From positions 1 to 64,000 of the forward strand of contig CANLTI010000007.1 of the NCBI GenBank assembly GCA_947494095.1: a stretch of 64,000 bases of DNA, in the 5' to 3' direction. The stretch comes from an uncultured Pseudomonadales bacterium (GTDB lineage Bacteria > Pseudomonadota > Gammaproteobacteria > Pseudomonadales > Cellvibrionaceae). The notes under the pieces are model-generated. The model was not told where the DNA came from, ran no database searches, and saw nothing but the letters and a program-made list of their open reading frames with translations. A program made the position numbers and the translations under genes. Positions 18,010 to 27,475 of this stretch are shown piece after piece (positions within the stretch are counted from its first letter, which is position 1; each line of letters begins with the position of its first letter).

Positions 18010-19035
18010 TTAATTCATTTGAATCCAGCTACTTAATGCTTTTAGCCTAAAAGGCTTTTGCAAATAGCTGAGCACCAAATATTCTTCTGCGATGGCATCA
18101 ACGACCAAATCCTGCGCCAAATGATCACCTGCACGATAGGTCTCACCGTTCAAAATAACCGCACCGCCTTTAGGGCTAAAGATATGATTGTCATAGCTTA
18201 ATGTCGGTATGCGGGCTTTAAAGCTATCGGGCAACTGATGCAAATAAGGAATACTTCGGTACGGGTCCGAAGGCACTATATGAGAAGGCGCGCCCGATAC
18301 TTCTTGCTGAGTGGCATCCCACATGGCCTGTAATTGTGATGGCGCCAATAAAGGCTCAGCGGTTGGCATTTTTTGCGCCGTTGCAGGTGAGCGTGAATTA
18401 TCCGAGGCATAACGCGGCGCTTGAGCTTGGGGCTTTTCGGTGTATAAATTTGCAATGGCGCCTGGCTCTTGAGCAGTCTCAGCTTGCAGTCGCGGTGTCG
18501 CCGCCTGATCACCAACACGCTGATAAATAGAGGCTACCTTTTGCGAAAGAACCGGATCTTGCTCTATAGCCTTTTGAGATAAAAGGCTTTGAGGTGAAGC
18601 GTCTTGAGAAGTGGTATTTTGAGTACCCGTGCCTTTAAGGTCTGCGCTTTGAACATCTGAGCCTTTAACACCTGAGCCTTTAACAGCTAAGCTTTTAACA
18701 CTTGGGCTTTTAACATCTGGGCTTTGGGACTCAACAGACTGAGCAGTATATTGAGTGCCGGCGTGCTGTAATAATTCAGAGGGCGCCGCCGAAGCTTGCA
18801 TCGCGGGTGCTTGCGTATTAACCCGCTGCGCAGTGTTATCACCGCCTTTAAATACCAACAACATCAAAGCTAGCACCACTAATACCAACAGCCCCACGAC
18901 CGCGTAGATTGCCCATACAGGCACACCCGCAGTATGCACTTTTGGCTCGCTGTGGTAACTACCCAAATGAGGGACTGGCGCTTTGTGGTCACGCTGGCGA
19001 TCTGCTTTATTTAAAGCATCAAGAATGAGCGACAT
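18010..19035 (-). CDS. gspB: General secretion pathway protein GspB
   Basis: Inner-membrane partner of GspA. The GspAB complex helps the type II secretion secretin pass the peptidoglycan (known for Aeromonas ExeAB). It has 341 residues: the conserved cytoplasmic start MSLILDALNKADRQR, one membrane helix at about 39-61, a long Ser/Thr/Gln-rich linker and the C-terminal T2SSB domain (IPTLSYDNHIFS... GDHLAQDL, about 270-340). The linker holds short in-frame repeats of the type VKSPSVKSLAVKGSG (about 118-140), a likely variable spacer. It starts three bases after gspA. Confidence 0.9.
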   Translation of the reverse strand: MSLILDALNKADRQRDHKAPVPHLGSYHSEPKVHTAGVPVWAIYAVVGLLVLVVLALMLLVFKGGDNTAQRVNTQAPAMQASAAPSELLQHAGTQYTAQSVESQSPDVKSPSVKSLAVKGSGVKGSDVQSADLKGTGTQNTTSQDASPQSLLSQKAIEQDPVLSQKVASIYQRVGDQAATPRLQAETAQEPGAIANLYTEKPQAQAPRYASDNSRSPATAQKMPTAEPLLAPSQLQAMWDATQQEVSGAPSHIVPSDPYRSIPYLHQLPDSFKARIPTLSYDNHIFSPKGGAVILNGETYRAGDHLAQDLVVDAIAEEYLVLSYLQKPFRLKALSSWIQMN

Positions 19036-19038
19036 GAA

Positions 19039-20703
19039 TCAAGGCTCCAAGATGGCATCGGGTGCCACCTGCGGTATTATTTTAGTGAGGGATTGTTCAT
19101 CGCCTAACGCTTCACCTAAGCGCAATAGCGTTTGCAGCCCAGCTAAGCCATCGGGTTCAAGCCGATAGCTTTGCTGGAACAACTTAACACGCTGCTGCAG
19201 CGCGTTATTAAAAGTTCCTTGAGCCAAAGGCGCAGCCTGTTGATCTAAGGCTGCAAATTGCTCGGCCAGCCAGTCTACAATGGGCCCCGAAGAGCCTACC
19301 CCAATGGCCTTTTCAAAGCTCGCCGGTTTTCGCCATAAAATAGTGTACTCGCCGGTCCACAGTGTTCCTAGTTTATCTAAGCCAACCTCAATGCGCTGCC
19401 CGTCAATGAGAGCCGTTGCGGTATCACCCTGCATATCAATGAGCGTTACGTAGGCGGCATGGCGCGATGATGTATTCAGCGTTAAAACGGCCGGCCTATT
19501 GGTGATTAAAAAGTCTTGCCAGGTACTCGCTTCGAGTATTTCACAATTAAAGCCTTTTTTAATCGCCAACCAACAAGGATACACCGCGGTATCGTCAGCC
19601 ACACCCAGATGCTGCAGCAGTGCAGTCAGTGCGGTATCTTTATTGCGCACCCAAACATCTGGGGCTGGCGGCTCATCGGCTGGCGTGTTTTCATCGGCAT
19701 CCGCAGGAGCTTGGTCAGTTATAATCGTTCCCGTTGCAGCGGGCGGCAACACAACAGCAGGCTGCGCAACGGGCTCGCGGTTGAGCAACAACCAAATGAG
19801 CGTCGAGGCAATTAAAGAAACCAATACCGCTGAGCCACCGTAAATCAACGGCGATGAAATCATTTGCGTACGTTTAAAGGCTCGTTCACGCGGGTCACCC
19901 AATACCTCTTCGGTCGCTTGCTTACAAATAGCGCCATCAACTTGGGTAGACTCTTGGGTATAGGCGCCCAACAGCATTCGATCGCACATAATGTTAATTA
20001 GCCTGGGAATACCGCCACTAATTGCGTGTACTTTTTTGACCACATTCATCGGGAACGGATCGCGCCCAGGCGGCATACCCGCCACCGTTAAACGATGACG
20101 AATGTATGCGCGCGTTTCATTGACTGTTAAGGGGCGCAAATGATAGCGCGCTGTAATCCGCTGGCTTAACTGGCGCAAGGCCGGCTTCGCCAAGAGCTCG
20201 TTAAGCTCGGGCTGGCCCACCAAAATAATTTGTAGCATTTTTTGCGTATTGCTTTCTAGGTTGGTAAGCAGGCGTATTTGCTCAAGCGTAGAAATACGTA
20301 GCAGTTGCGCCTCATCAATCAATACAATACTGTTGCGGCCATCGCTATGATTTTGCAGCAAAAAAGCGTATAGCTTATCGGTGAGAATTTTAATGCTGGT
20401 TTCATCAACATCATAACTCACACCAAACTCATCACAAATACTACACATTAAATCCCGAGCACTAGCAGCGGGGTTCATAATCATGGCGACATCAGCATTC
20501 GCCGGTAGTTGCTCCAGCAAACAGCGGATGGTGGTGGTTTTACCCGTGCCAACCTCGCCGGTTAACATTACAAAGCCACCGCTGTTAACGCCATACAACA
20601 AATGCGCCAGCGCCTCACGATGCTGTGCACTCATGTACATGTAGCGCGGGTTAACCGCAATAGAAAACGCTTGTTCTTCGATACCAAAATAACTGTGGTA
20701 CAT
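19039..20703 (-). CDS. gspA: General secretion pathway ATPase GspA (ExeA)
   Basis: 554 residues. The N-terminal AAA+ domain has the P-loop GEVGTGKTT at 49-57 and Walker B SIVLIDEAQ. A membrane helix follows at about 285-305. The C-terminal periplasmic part has a C39-peptidase-like stretch and a peptidoglycan-binding repeat (LFQQSYRLEPDGLAGLQTLLRLG, about 510-533). This is the complete ExeA layout, whose peptidoglycan binding opens a path for the secretin. The core gsp genes are not in the window, which is normal for this pair in gammaproteobacteria. Confidence 0.92.
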   Translation of the reverse strand: MYHSYFGIEEQAFSIAVNPRYMYMSAQHREALAHLLYGVNSGGFVMLTGEVGTGKTTTIRCLLEQLPANADVAMIMNPAASARDLMCSICDEFGVSYDVDETSIKILTDKLYAFLLQNHSDGRNSIVLIDEAQLLRISTLEQIRLLTNLESNTQKMLQIILVGQPELNELLAKPALRQLSQRITARYHLRPLTVNETRAYIRHRLTVAGMPPGRDPFPMNVVKKVHAISGGIPRLINIMCDRMLLGAYTQESTQVDGAICKQATEEVLGDPRERAFKRTQMISSPLIYGGSAVLVSLIASTLIWLLLNREPVAQPAVVLPPAATGTIITDQAPADADENTPADEPPAPDVWVRNKDTALTALLQHLGVADDTAVYPCWLAIKKGFNCEILEASTWQDFLITNRPAVLTLNTSSRHAAYVTLIDMQGDTATALIDGQRIEVGLDKLGTLWTGEYTILWRKPASFEKAIGVGSSGPIVDWLAEQFAALDQQAAPLAQGTFNNALQQRVKLFQQSYRLEPDGLAGLQTLLRLGEALGDEQSLTKIIPQVAPDAILEP

Positions 20704-20967
20704 AAACTAGATCATTCACCCTTGAATAGTCGATAGAGATAACTAGCCAGCAAAATGGTCAAGACACACAACAGCCCAGTCACGATTCGCAACCCGACTA
20801 TGCCACCCCATTGATTTGCTGAAGCATAAAAATTTGGGGGATGATAGCGTGATTACTCGGCAATAGGCAAAAAACCAAGCGTTAATGATGTAATAAGCAA
20901 ATTTTAGCCACAAAAAAAGCGCATTTTAAGGCGCACACGCCATTGAGTGTCTTTTGGTGCATGCGCG

Positions 20968-21198
20968 CTACTCATCCCAACAGAGCGTTTCAAGAATGCG
21001 CTGACGACTTAAAAGCATCTCTTCGTAGGTTTCGATTGTCGTGTAATCAATCACATCATTGCGTGTACGCAAGCGAAACAACTGGCCTTCTAGTGATGCA
21101 ATTTCACGCGCCAATTGCAATTTAAGCAACCGGGTATCGTTAAGATCAGCGCCGAGCGCACCCAATGTACCTGTCGTTGTATTCGATAAATAACGCAT
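20968..21198 (-). CDS. Small hypothetical protein
   Basis: 76 residues starting MRYLSNTTTGTLG at the ATG at 21198, behind an AAAGG site. It is charged, mostly helical and soluble, with LNDTRLLKLQLAREIASLEGQLFRLRTRND suggesting a short coiled coil. I do not recognise a family. The natural amino-acid composition and ribosome site favour a real gene. It stands alone, about 265 bases upstream of gspA on the same strand. An extension to 21237 is possible but has no better site. Confidence 0.5.
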   Translation of the reverse strand: MRYLSNTTTGTLGALGADLNDTRLLKLQLAREIASLEGQLFRLRTRNDVIDYTTIETYEEMLLSRQRILETLCWDE

Positions 21199-21498
21199 TG
21201 ATTTTAAGCCTTTACACATGTGGCGGGTTGGCGACAATGACAGCGGCCTTTGTGGTCTCTTTGTACAAGATGATCCTCAAAATAACCCAACTCCGCAGCC
21301 GAGCTGCCCAACACCAAGATAAACAATCATAGCGAATAACACCGAAAAAAAGCAGCAAAAACACGGAGCGATAACGAGAAGCGTGCCAATATTTTTTTCG
21401 CGCTTACAGCGAGCCAAATGCTGCCAAGCGGCCGCGTAATAGGCATTGACAGCTGCGTTATTAACAACTAGCGCCATACAAGCGCATACTCATTATTG

Positions 21499-21540
21499 CT
21501 CGTATAGCACCACTCGTATAGCACCACTCGTATAACACCG
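21499..21540. repeat. Three tandem copies of a 14-bp unit (CTCGTATAGCACCA)
   Basis: Two exact copies and one with two changes sit just after the nudE stop codon at 21545. Such short tandem arrays arise by slippage. No function is evident. Confidence 0.7.
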
Positions 21541-21544
21541 CGTA

Positions 21545-22096
21545 TTACTGGGCCTCTAAATAGGCTTTAGCTAAAAACAATGCGGCAATCGAGCGCGCCT
21601 CGGTCATATCGTCCTTGGCCACTAACGCATTAAGCGCCGACAGCGGATAATGCTCCACCTCCATGGGTTCGGGTTCATCCCCCTCCAGCCAACTCGGGGT
21701 TAATTGCTCGGCCAGTACAATTTGCGTGCTGTGCTGCATATAGCTAGGCGACTGACTCATGCACTTGAGCGGTGTTAATTTGGCGGCCATAAAACCGGCC
21801 TCTTCTTGTAACTCGCGGTTGGCCGCTTGCTCAAAGCTCTCGCCAGCATCAACTTTACCTTTTGGCAATGCCAACTCATAGCGATCGAGGCCGGCACCGT
21901 ATTCACGCACCAAAACAACCTCTGGCCCATTAGGTCCTTCTATAATGGGCACAATAATAACCGCCGCGTGCTTGCCCAATAAGCGCTCGTAATCTCGTAC
22001 AACACCATTACTAAACTGCAGCTGCAGCGCCTCTACTTTAAATAAACGACTGTGACATACCGCTTCGCGCTTTAATATTTTAGGGGGGGTAGGCAT
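21545..22096 (-). CDS. nudE: ADP compounds hydrolase NudE (Nudix)
   Basis: Nudix hydrolase acting on ADP-ribose, Ap3A and NADH in E. coli. The 183 residues have a perfect Nudix box GX5EX7REUXEEXGU at about 79-101 (starting GKVDAGE). The pieces CHSRLFKVEALQLQFSNG and LEGDEPEPMEVEHYPL match NudE specifically rather than NudF. The start ATG follows GGAG. It is divergent from yrfG, a conserved arrangement in enterobacteria and pseudomonads, which supports the name. Confidence 0.9.
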   Translation of the reverse strand: MPTPPKILKREAVCHSRLFKVEALQLQFSNGVVRDYERLLGKHAAVIIVPIIEGPNGPEVVLVREYGAGLDRYELALPKGKVDAGESFEQAANRELQEEAGFMAAKLTPLKCMSQSPSYMQHSTQIVLAEQLTPSWLEGDEPEPMEVEHYPLSALNALVAKDDMTEARSIAALFLAKAYLEAQ

Positions 22097-22158
22097 ACTA
22101 GCTCCGTTTTATGACGTATTGCACGCTGACTTCCGCGCTAAAAGAATATTGAGCCATT

Positions 22159-22860
22159 ATGACCGAGCCACAAGATACCCAACAAGTACAAAATCACACT
22201 AAAAGCCCTATTAATTGGCCAGCTATTGATACCGTATTACTCGATATGGACGGCACACTACTGGATTTGCACTTTGATAACTACTTTTGGCTAGAGCATC
22301 TTCCTATGCGCTACGCCGAACATCACCAAATAGATGAACAGCAAGCGCGCGAGCAACTGCACCAACAAATTAAAGCCTATGAAGGCACGCTGCAATGGTA
22401 TTGCTTAGACCACTGGAGTGAGTTGGTGCAAATGGACATTACCGCACTCAAGCGCGAAATCAGCCACAAAATCAAACAGCGCCCACACACTCAACGCTTT
22501 TTAGCCTTTTTAAAAAGCCAGCGCAAAAAAGTCATATTAGTGACCAACGCTCATCGCAGTGGTTTGCAAATCAAGTTGGATGTCACCGCCATAGACCAAT
22601 GGCTAGACTTAGTCGTCTCATCGCACGATTATCAGCTTCCCAAAGAATCGCCGCTTTTTTGGCAACAACTGCACAACGCCGAGCGTTTTGACCCTGCTCG
22701 CACCTTGTTTATTGACGACACACCCCGCATTGTAGGTAAGGCAGGCGAATTTGGCATAAAGCATCTGGTGTGTATTACTCACCCCGATTCACAAAAAGCC
22801 CCTCGCCCGCCTTGTCAGCAAAACTGTCTTTACATTAAAGACTTTGATGAAATCATTTAA
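22159..22860 (+). CDS. yrfG: GMP/IMP nucleotidase YrfG (HAD family)
   Basis: HAD-type phosphatase that removes phosphate from GMP and IMP. The 233 residues carry motif I LLDMDGTLLD at about 27-36, motif II LVTNAHRSG near 131-139, Lys in LPKES and motif IV LFIDDTPRIVG. The DNYFWLEHLP start of the cap is typical of YrfG. It is followed by hslR and hslO, the usual order. The divergent partner is nudE. Confidence 0.9.
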   Translation: MTEPQDTQQVQNHTKSPINWPAIDTVLLDMDGTLLDLHFDNYFWLEHLPMRYAEHHQIDEQQAREQLHQQIKAYEGTLQWYCLDHWSELVQMDITALKREISHKIKQRPHTQRFLAFLKSQRKKVILVTNAHRSGLQIKLDVTAIDQWLDLVVSSHDYQLPKESPLFWQQLHNAERFDPARTLFIDDTPRIVGKAGEFGIKHLVCITHPDSQKAPRPPCQQNCLYIKDFDEII

Positions 22861-22882
22861 ACGACGACGATAGATACACACC

Positions 22883-23293
22883 ATGACCGATCACTCACTC
22901 ACCCGGGTACGCATTGATAAATGGCTTTGGGCTGCCCGCTTTTACAAAACCCGCAGCCTAGCCAAGCAAGCCATAGACGGTGGTAAAGTCCACCTCGATG
23001 GCGCACGCGTTAAACCCAGTAAAGACATACAGCTCGATATGCTACTGAGTATCACTCAATCGCACATCCAAAAGCAGGTGCTCGTCACAGGGCTTTCGGA
23101 GCACAGACGCGGCGCCCCCGAGGCGGCCCTACTGTATCAAGAAACCGCGCAAAGTATTGAAAAACGCGAAGCGATTGCCTTGGACCGCAAAGCGGCAGGC
23201 TTATCGGCCAGCCAACACGACAGTCGCCCAAATAAAAAGCAGCGCAGGCAAATTCACCGCTTTATTAATATTAACCAAGATGATGCACAATAG
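22883..23293 (+). CDS. hslR: Heat shock protein 15 HslR (S4 RNA-binding)
   Basis: Binds stalled 50S subunits with peptidyl-tRNA and helps recycle them. The 136 residues contain an S4 domain at 8-67 (VRIDKWLWAARFYKTRSLAKQAI, GGKVHLDGARVKPS) and a Lys/Arg-rich tail (RPNKKQRRQIHRF), as in the family. It sits 22 bases downstream of yrfG and upstream of hslO. Confidence 0.92.
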   Translation: MTDHSLTRVRIDKWLWAARFYKTRSLAKQAIDGGKVHLDGARVKPSKDIQLDMLLSITQSHIQKQVLVTGLSEHRRGAPEAALLYQETAQSIEKREAIALDRKAAGLSASQHDSRPNKKQRRQIHRFININQDDAQ

Positions 23294-23326
23294 CGGCTTG
23301 CCCATATATCAAGAGCATCCTTAAAA

Positions 23327-24304
23327 ATGACGACCCATAAAACGTCGCCACCCCCTAAACCACTGAGCGATATCAATAACGACATGAACGACACCAACAA
23401 TACCAGCACCGATACCATTACGCGTTTCTATTTTGATGACTGCGATATGCGCGGCGAAATGATTACGCTGAATAAAAGCGTCGAAGAAGCGGTCGCCCAT
23501 CAAGACTTACCCGACAGCGCACAAGCCTTGCTTGCACAATTTTTAAGCAGCGCAGCACTGTTAGCGGGTATTTTAAAATTTGAAGGGCTGCTAACGCTAC
23601 AAATTCGCGGCGATGGCGACCTCCCTTTAATTATGGCCGAAGCAACGCACGAAAGGCATTTGCGCGGCATTGTACGCTTGCGCCAAGAGGCCGACGGAAA
23701 AACAATTGATGGCAGCGCCCTAGAGGGTAAAAGCCTCAGAGAGTTGGTGGGCAACGGTGTTTTAACACTCACCATCGACCCCGAACAAGGCCAACGCTAC
23801 CAAGGCATTGTACCCATCGAAGGTGAAAACATTGCCGAATGCTTAAGCTATTATTTTAACCAATCCGAACAGCTCACCACCAAACTATGGCTATTTAGCG
23901 ACGCCACTCATGCCGGCGGCTTCTTTTTGCAAGCATTGCCTGCCAGTGCCGAACAAGCCAAAACCGAGCGCGCCACACCGCAAGAGCAATGGCATACCCT
24001 CAAAGTATTGGCCGACACGCTCACCGCACAAGAAAGCCTAACACTTCCCCATGAAACTCAGCTAACGCGCTTATTTCACGAATTTAAGCTGCATATTACA
24101 GGTAATGTACCCACCCTATTTCGCTGCAGCTGCTCGCAAGAACGCAGTGAAAATGCCGTGGTTGCACTGGGCAAAGCCGATGCTTACGCCCTAATTGAAG
24201 AGCAATCAGCCATCACCATTGATTGCCAATTTTGCGGTCAGCTTTACACCTTAGCGCGCGAAGACTTAGATAAAATCTTCCCCAACGATGATACGCTTCA
24301 TTAA
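23327..24304 (+). CDS. hslO: Redox-regulated chaperone Hsp33
   Basis: Cytosolic holdase that switches on when its zinc is lost under oxidation. The 325 residues include RFYFDDCDMRGEMITL near 33-48, the long substrate-binding domain and the C-terminal zinc site CSC...CQFC (four Cys, near 269-303). The start may be the ATG at 23327 or the one at 23384; the first adds a Pro/Asn-rich stretch not typical of Hsp33. Follows hslR in the conserved heat-shock cluster. Confidence 0.92.
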   Translation: MTTHKTSPPPKPLSDINNDMNDTNNTSTDTITRFYFDDCDMRGEMITLNKSVEEAVAHQDLPDSAQALLAQFLSSAALLAGILKFEGLLTLQIRGDGDLPLIMAEATHERHLRGIVRLRQEADGKTIDGSALEGKSLRELVGNGVLTLTIDPEQGQRYQGIVPIEGENIAECLSYYFNQSEQLTTKLWLFSDATHAGGFFLQALPASAEQAKTERATPQEQWHTLKVLADTLTAQESLTLPHETQLTRLFHEFKLHITGNVPTLFRCSCSQERSENAVVALGKADAYALIEEQSAITIDCQFCGQLYTLAREDLDKIFPNDDTLH

Positions 24305-24651
24305 TGATCAAACGTGAAGAGCAAAGGTTAAAAAGCACTATTCGAAAGCACTGTTACAAAACAATGCGGTTAAAGAATAATATTGTCAAAAAGTAATAGC
24401 GTTAAAAGCATCGCTGAAAAACAGACTTTTAACAAGGGCTTAATTTTATCCAGCGCTGGCGCTATTAAGCTCCTAAGCTCCTAAGCTCCTAAGCTCCTAA
24501 GCTCCTAAGTCAGTATGCACAGCAAAAACTGGCTCAACGAGAGCAGCGACTAGGGCGCACAATGTAATGCGCGCCCACCCAAGCCTGCGAGGCTAAGCCG
24601 TCAAAGCTCGGCATTAGAGCCCAAAAAAACAAAAAAGGAACAAGGTTAACC
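24305..24651. other. Intergenic space between hslO and mtaD
   Basis: No supported gene. A 30-codon basic reading frame overlaps the hslO stop but has no other support. The 8-bp tandem array at 24467-24506 lies here. The ribosome site of mtaD (AAGGAACAAGG) ends the region. Confidence 0.6.
24467..24506. repeat. Five tandem copies of AAGCTCCT
   Basis: A perfect 8-bp microsatellite-like array (five units, with a partial sixth). It lies about 145 bases upstream of mtaD. Copy number could vary between strains. Confidence 0.85.
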
Positions 24652-26001
24652 ATGCCTAATACCCCCTTAACCCAAGCGGTCGAGCTGATGATTAGCCCTG
24701 CAAAAATACTGCCCTTAGGCTGTGATGCTCGCGTTCTTAACGACTGTAGCTTAATTGTCGATAAGGGTAAGATTATTGCAATCACCCCTACTGCACAAGC
24801 GCATAAAGCGTATACCCCGCGCGATCACATTATCCTCAGCGAACATGTACTCATGCCAGGGCTCATCAATGCGCACGGCCATAGTGCCATGACGCTATTG
24901 CGCGGCTACGCTGATGATTTACCACTGATGCAATGGCTACAAGAATACATTTGGCCTGCTGAGAGCAGCTGGGTTGATGAGAACTTTGTGCAAGATGGGA
25001 CCGAGCTGGCAGTGGCCGAAATGCTTAAAAGCGGCACCACCTGTTACAGCGATATGTATTTCTACCCCGAAATCAGTGCGCATGTTGCTCGCACTAGTGG
25101 CATACGCGCACAAATCACCTTCCCTATTTTAAACTTCCCAACACCTTGGGCTCAAACCCCAGACGAAGCGATAACCAAAGGCCTTGCGCTACATGATCGC
25201 TACCAAGGCATCGAACGCATTACGGTAGGTTTTGGACCCCATGCCCCCTACACCGTTAACGACGAGGTATTTGAACGCATTGCAATACTCAGCGCCGAGC
25301 TGCAAGCCCCTATTCAGGTGCATTTACACGAAACCGCACAAGAGGTCAGCGAAGCGTTGCTTAATACCGGCGAGCGACCCATCAGCCGACTGCACCAACT
25401 AGGCGTGATCACACCGCTCACTCAATGCGTACACATGACAGCCCTTAACGATGACGACATAACACTGCTCAGCCAAAGCGGTGCTAGCGTTATACACTGC
25501 CCCGAATCCAATCTTAAGCTGGCCAGTGGCTTGTGCCCTACCCAACAACTGCTTGATGCGGGTATTACCGTCGGTTTAGGTACAGACGGGGCCGCTAGCA
25601 ATAATGATTTAGATATGTTTGGCGAGCTGCACACCGCCGCATTGACGGGTAAACTTTCAGCCAATAACGCCTCGGCGATTAACGCCTACCAAGCTTTACA
25701 CATGGCCACGCTCGGCGGCGCCAAAGCACTAGGTATAGAGCACTTAACCGGCAGCTTAGAAGTAGGCAAAGCGTGTGATGCTATTGCTATTAGGCTCGAT
25801 GACGTAAGCTCCTTACCGCTGTATAACCTCGCCTCGCAGCTGGTCTACACCCATCAAAGCCGACAAGTGAGCGATGCATGGGTTGACGGTAAACAACTAC
25901 TGCAAGACGGCAAATTGTGTACACTCAATGAAGATAACATTAAACACAAAGCCAAGACTTGGGCCGCTAAAATAAGCCAGCCGCCGTCAAAGTCGCTATA
26001 A
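24652..26001 (+). CDS. mtaD: 5-methylthioadenosine / S-adenosylhomocysteine deaminase
   Basis: Amidohydrolase of the TRZ/ATZ branch that deaminates MTA and SAH to the inosine forms. It has 449 residues. Metal ligands are visible: MPGLINAHGHSAMT (HxH at 76/78), VHLHET, CVHMTAL and GTDGAASNN (Asp). Pseudomonas uses this route for MTA salvage, and there mtaD is also directly followed by ubiG, as here. Other chlorohydrolase-like functions are possible, but the ubiG linkage supports mtaD. Confidence 0.87.
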   Translation: MPNTPLTQAVELMISPAKILPLGCDARVLNDCSLIVDKGKIIAITPTAQAHKAYTPRDHIILSEHVLMPGLINAHGHSAMTLLRGYADDLPLMQWLQEYIWPAESSWVDENFVQDGTELAVAEMLKSGTTCYSDMYFYPEISAHVARTSGIRAQITFPILNFPTPWAQTPDEAITKGLALHDRYQGIERITVGFGPHAPYTVNDEVFERIAILSAELQAPIQVHLHETAQEVSEALLNTGERPISRLHQLGVITPLTQCVHMTALNDDDITLLSQSGASVIHCPESNLKLASGLCPTQQLLDAGITVGLGTDGAASNNDLDMFGELHTAALTGKLSANNASAINAYQALHMATLGGAKALGIEHLTGSLEVGKACDAIAIRLDDVSSLPLYNLASQLVYTHQSRQVSDAWVDGKQLLQDGKLCTLNEDNIKHKAKTWAAKISQPPSKSL

Positions 26002-26055
26002 ACTAACAGCCAAAAAAACCAGACACTCAAACATCATCAATACGACTAGCTAACC

Positions 26056-26799
26056 ATGGAACTTATGATGCCCGAATCTATCATCCACGAGCCGGCCAAT
26101 ACCTCACAAAATGTTGACCCGAGCGAGATCGCGAAATTTGAACGCGCTGCCAGCCGCTGGTGGGACGCTAACGGTGAATTTAAACCACTCCATCAAATGA
26201 ACCCGGTCCGCGCCAATTTTATTGACCGCTTAAGTCAGGTGGCCGGCAAAAAAACACTCGACGTAGGTTGCGGCGGCGGCCTACTCAGCGAAGCACTCAC
26301 GCATCGCGGGGCAGAGGTTACCGGTATTGATATGGGCGCCGCACCTTTAGATGTTGCCCGCATGCATGCCGAACAAGGCGGCCTTCATATTGATTACCAT
26401 CAAACAACCGCCGAAGAGCATGCCGATAATAACGTCAATACTTACGATGTAATATGCAGCTTAGAAATGCTAGAGCACGTACCCGACCCACAAAGCGTGA
26501 TCAGTGCTTGCGCCACTATGGTCAAGCCTGGCGGCAGCGTGTTTTTTTCAACCCTTAATCGTACCCCTATAGCGTATTTAATTGCCATATTAGGCGCAGA
26601 ATATATTGCCAACTTATTACCGCGCGGCACCCACGACTACACAAAATTCATCACGCCCGCCGAGTTAAGTCTCGCATGCCGACAAGCCGGTTTATCGGTC
26701 AAAAAAATTACCGGCCTTGGATATAACCCCTTAACTCAAAAATTTAAAGAGTCCAATACTGTGGCTATTAATTATATTATCCATGCCGTCAAACATTAA
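26056..26799 (+). CDS. ubiG: Ubiquinone biosynthesis O-methyltransferase UbiG
   Basis: SAM-dependent enzyme that does both O-methylations of ubiquinone. The 247 residues carry KFERAASRWWD at the N-terminus (typical UbiG), SAM motif I TLDVGCGGGLLSEAL near 79-93, CSLEMLEHVPDP and LPRGTHDYTKFI. The start is uncertain among the ATGs at 26056, 26068 and 26071. The linkage with mtaD matches Pseudomonas. A bidirectional terminator follows. Confidence 0.95.
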   Translation: MELMMPESIIHEPANTSQNVDPSEIAKFERAASRWWDANGEFKPLHQMNPVRANFIDRLSQVAGKKTLDVGCGGGLLSEALTHRGAEVTGIDMGAAPLDVARMHAEQGGLHIDYHQTTAEEHADNNVNTYDVICSLEMLEHVPDPQSVISACATMVKPGGSVFFSTLNRTPIAYLIAILGAEYIANLLPRGTHDYTKFITPAELSLACRQAGLSVKKITGLGYNPLTQKFKESNTVAINYIIHAVKH

Positions 26800-26822
26800 A
26801 TAACCACACACCAAAAAAGGGT

Positions 26823-26861
26823 AAAAAAAGGGCTTAGCACATTATGCCACGCCCTTTTTTA
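26823..26861. terminator. Bidirectional Rho-independent terminator
   Basis: AAAAAAAGGGC pairs with GCCCTTTTTT around a 17-base loop, with A-run and T-run on the two sides. It lies after ubiG and faces the convergent cheY-like gene. Confidence 0.75.
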
Positions 26862-27009
26862 TCAGCCCTTCACCCAAAATGCTCGACATGACTACACAGT
26901 ACCGCGTCAACCATTCAAACGGTTAAAGCCGGTAAAACCATTGCGCGCGCGACACGGTAAGGCTTTAGCGTAACACACCTTAAAGCCGGCCTATTATGCG
27001 CTTTTTGTA

Positions 27010-27375
27010 TTATTTACCCAGCAACGATTTAATACCGCCTAGCGCTGCCTGGCCATTAAAGGGTTTAATAATCCAACCTTTAACGCCTGCCGCTTTACCG
27101 CGCTCTTTCATGCTGGGGTCGCTTTCTGTTGTTAACATAATAATAGGTAGCGCAGAGTTACCCCCGGCTCTCACCTTTTCACACATAGTTAATCCATCCA
27201 TGCGCGGCATATTCACATCGCAAATCACGAGTTTCAATCCACCATCGGCTTGGATTTTACCTAAGCCATCCTGCCCATCACAAGCAGTGTCAACATTAAT
27301 ACCTTGCGAAGCTAAAAAACCACTCACTTCATTACGAACAGTTGCAGAATCATCGACCACTAAAACTTCAGCCAT
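27010..27375 (-). CDS. CheY-like single-domain response regulator
   Basis: 121 residues forming one receiver domain: acidic pocket DD at 8-9, phospho-acceptor Asp53 in VICDVNMPRMDG, Thr in IIMLTTES and the switch Lys in GWIIKPF. There is no output domain. The start ATG at 27375 follows GGAGG. Downstream of a CheX-like and an MCP-like gene on the same strand, so it likely works with them. Close to chemotaxis CheY but not necessarily motility-linked. Confidence 0.88.
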   Translation of the reverse strand: MAEVLVVDDSATVRNEVSGFLASQGINVDTACDGQDGLGKIQADGGLKLVICDVNMPRMDGLTMCEKVRAGGNSALPIIMLTTESDPSMKERGKAAGVKGWIIKPFNGQAALGGIKSLLGK

Positions 27376-27475
27376 ATTGTCGCCCTCCAAATAGGCAATA
27401 CTTCGTTGTATAACACTTTGTTGTTAACATGCATTTAAATATCCGAACCGCCAAGCTGCTGGCAAAACAGTTCGC

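Noticed and set aside
20712..20795. 27-codon membrane-like frame just upstream of gspA (ending LASYLYRLFKGE)
   Set aside because: The helix is convincing, but the only starts are TTG codons with poor sites; left as a possibility only.
21277..21477. 66-residue minus frame with one hydrophobic stretch
   Set aside because: No ribosome site, no family, Cys-rich odd composition; not enough to call a gene.
24304..24396. 30-codon basic frame overlapping the hslO stop (TAATG)
   Set aside because: The overlap resembles real couplings here, but the peptide is short, of no family, and unsupported.
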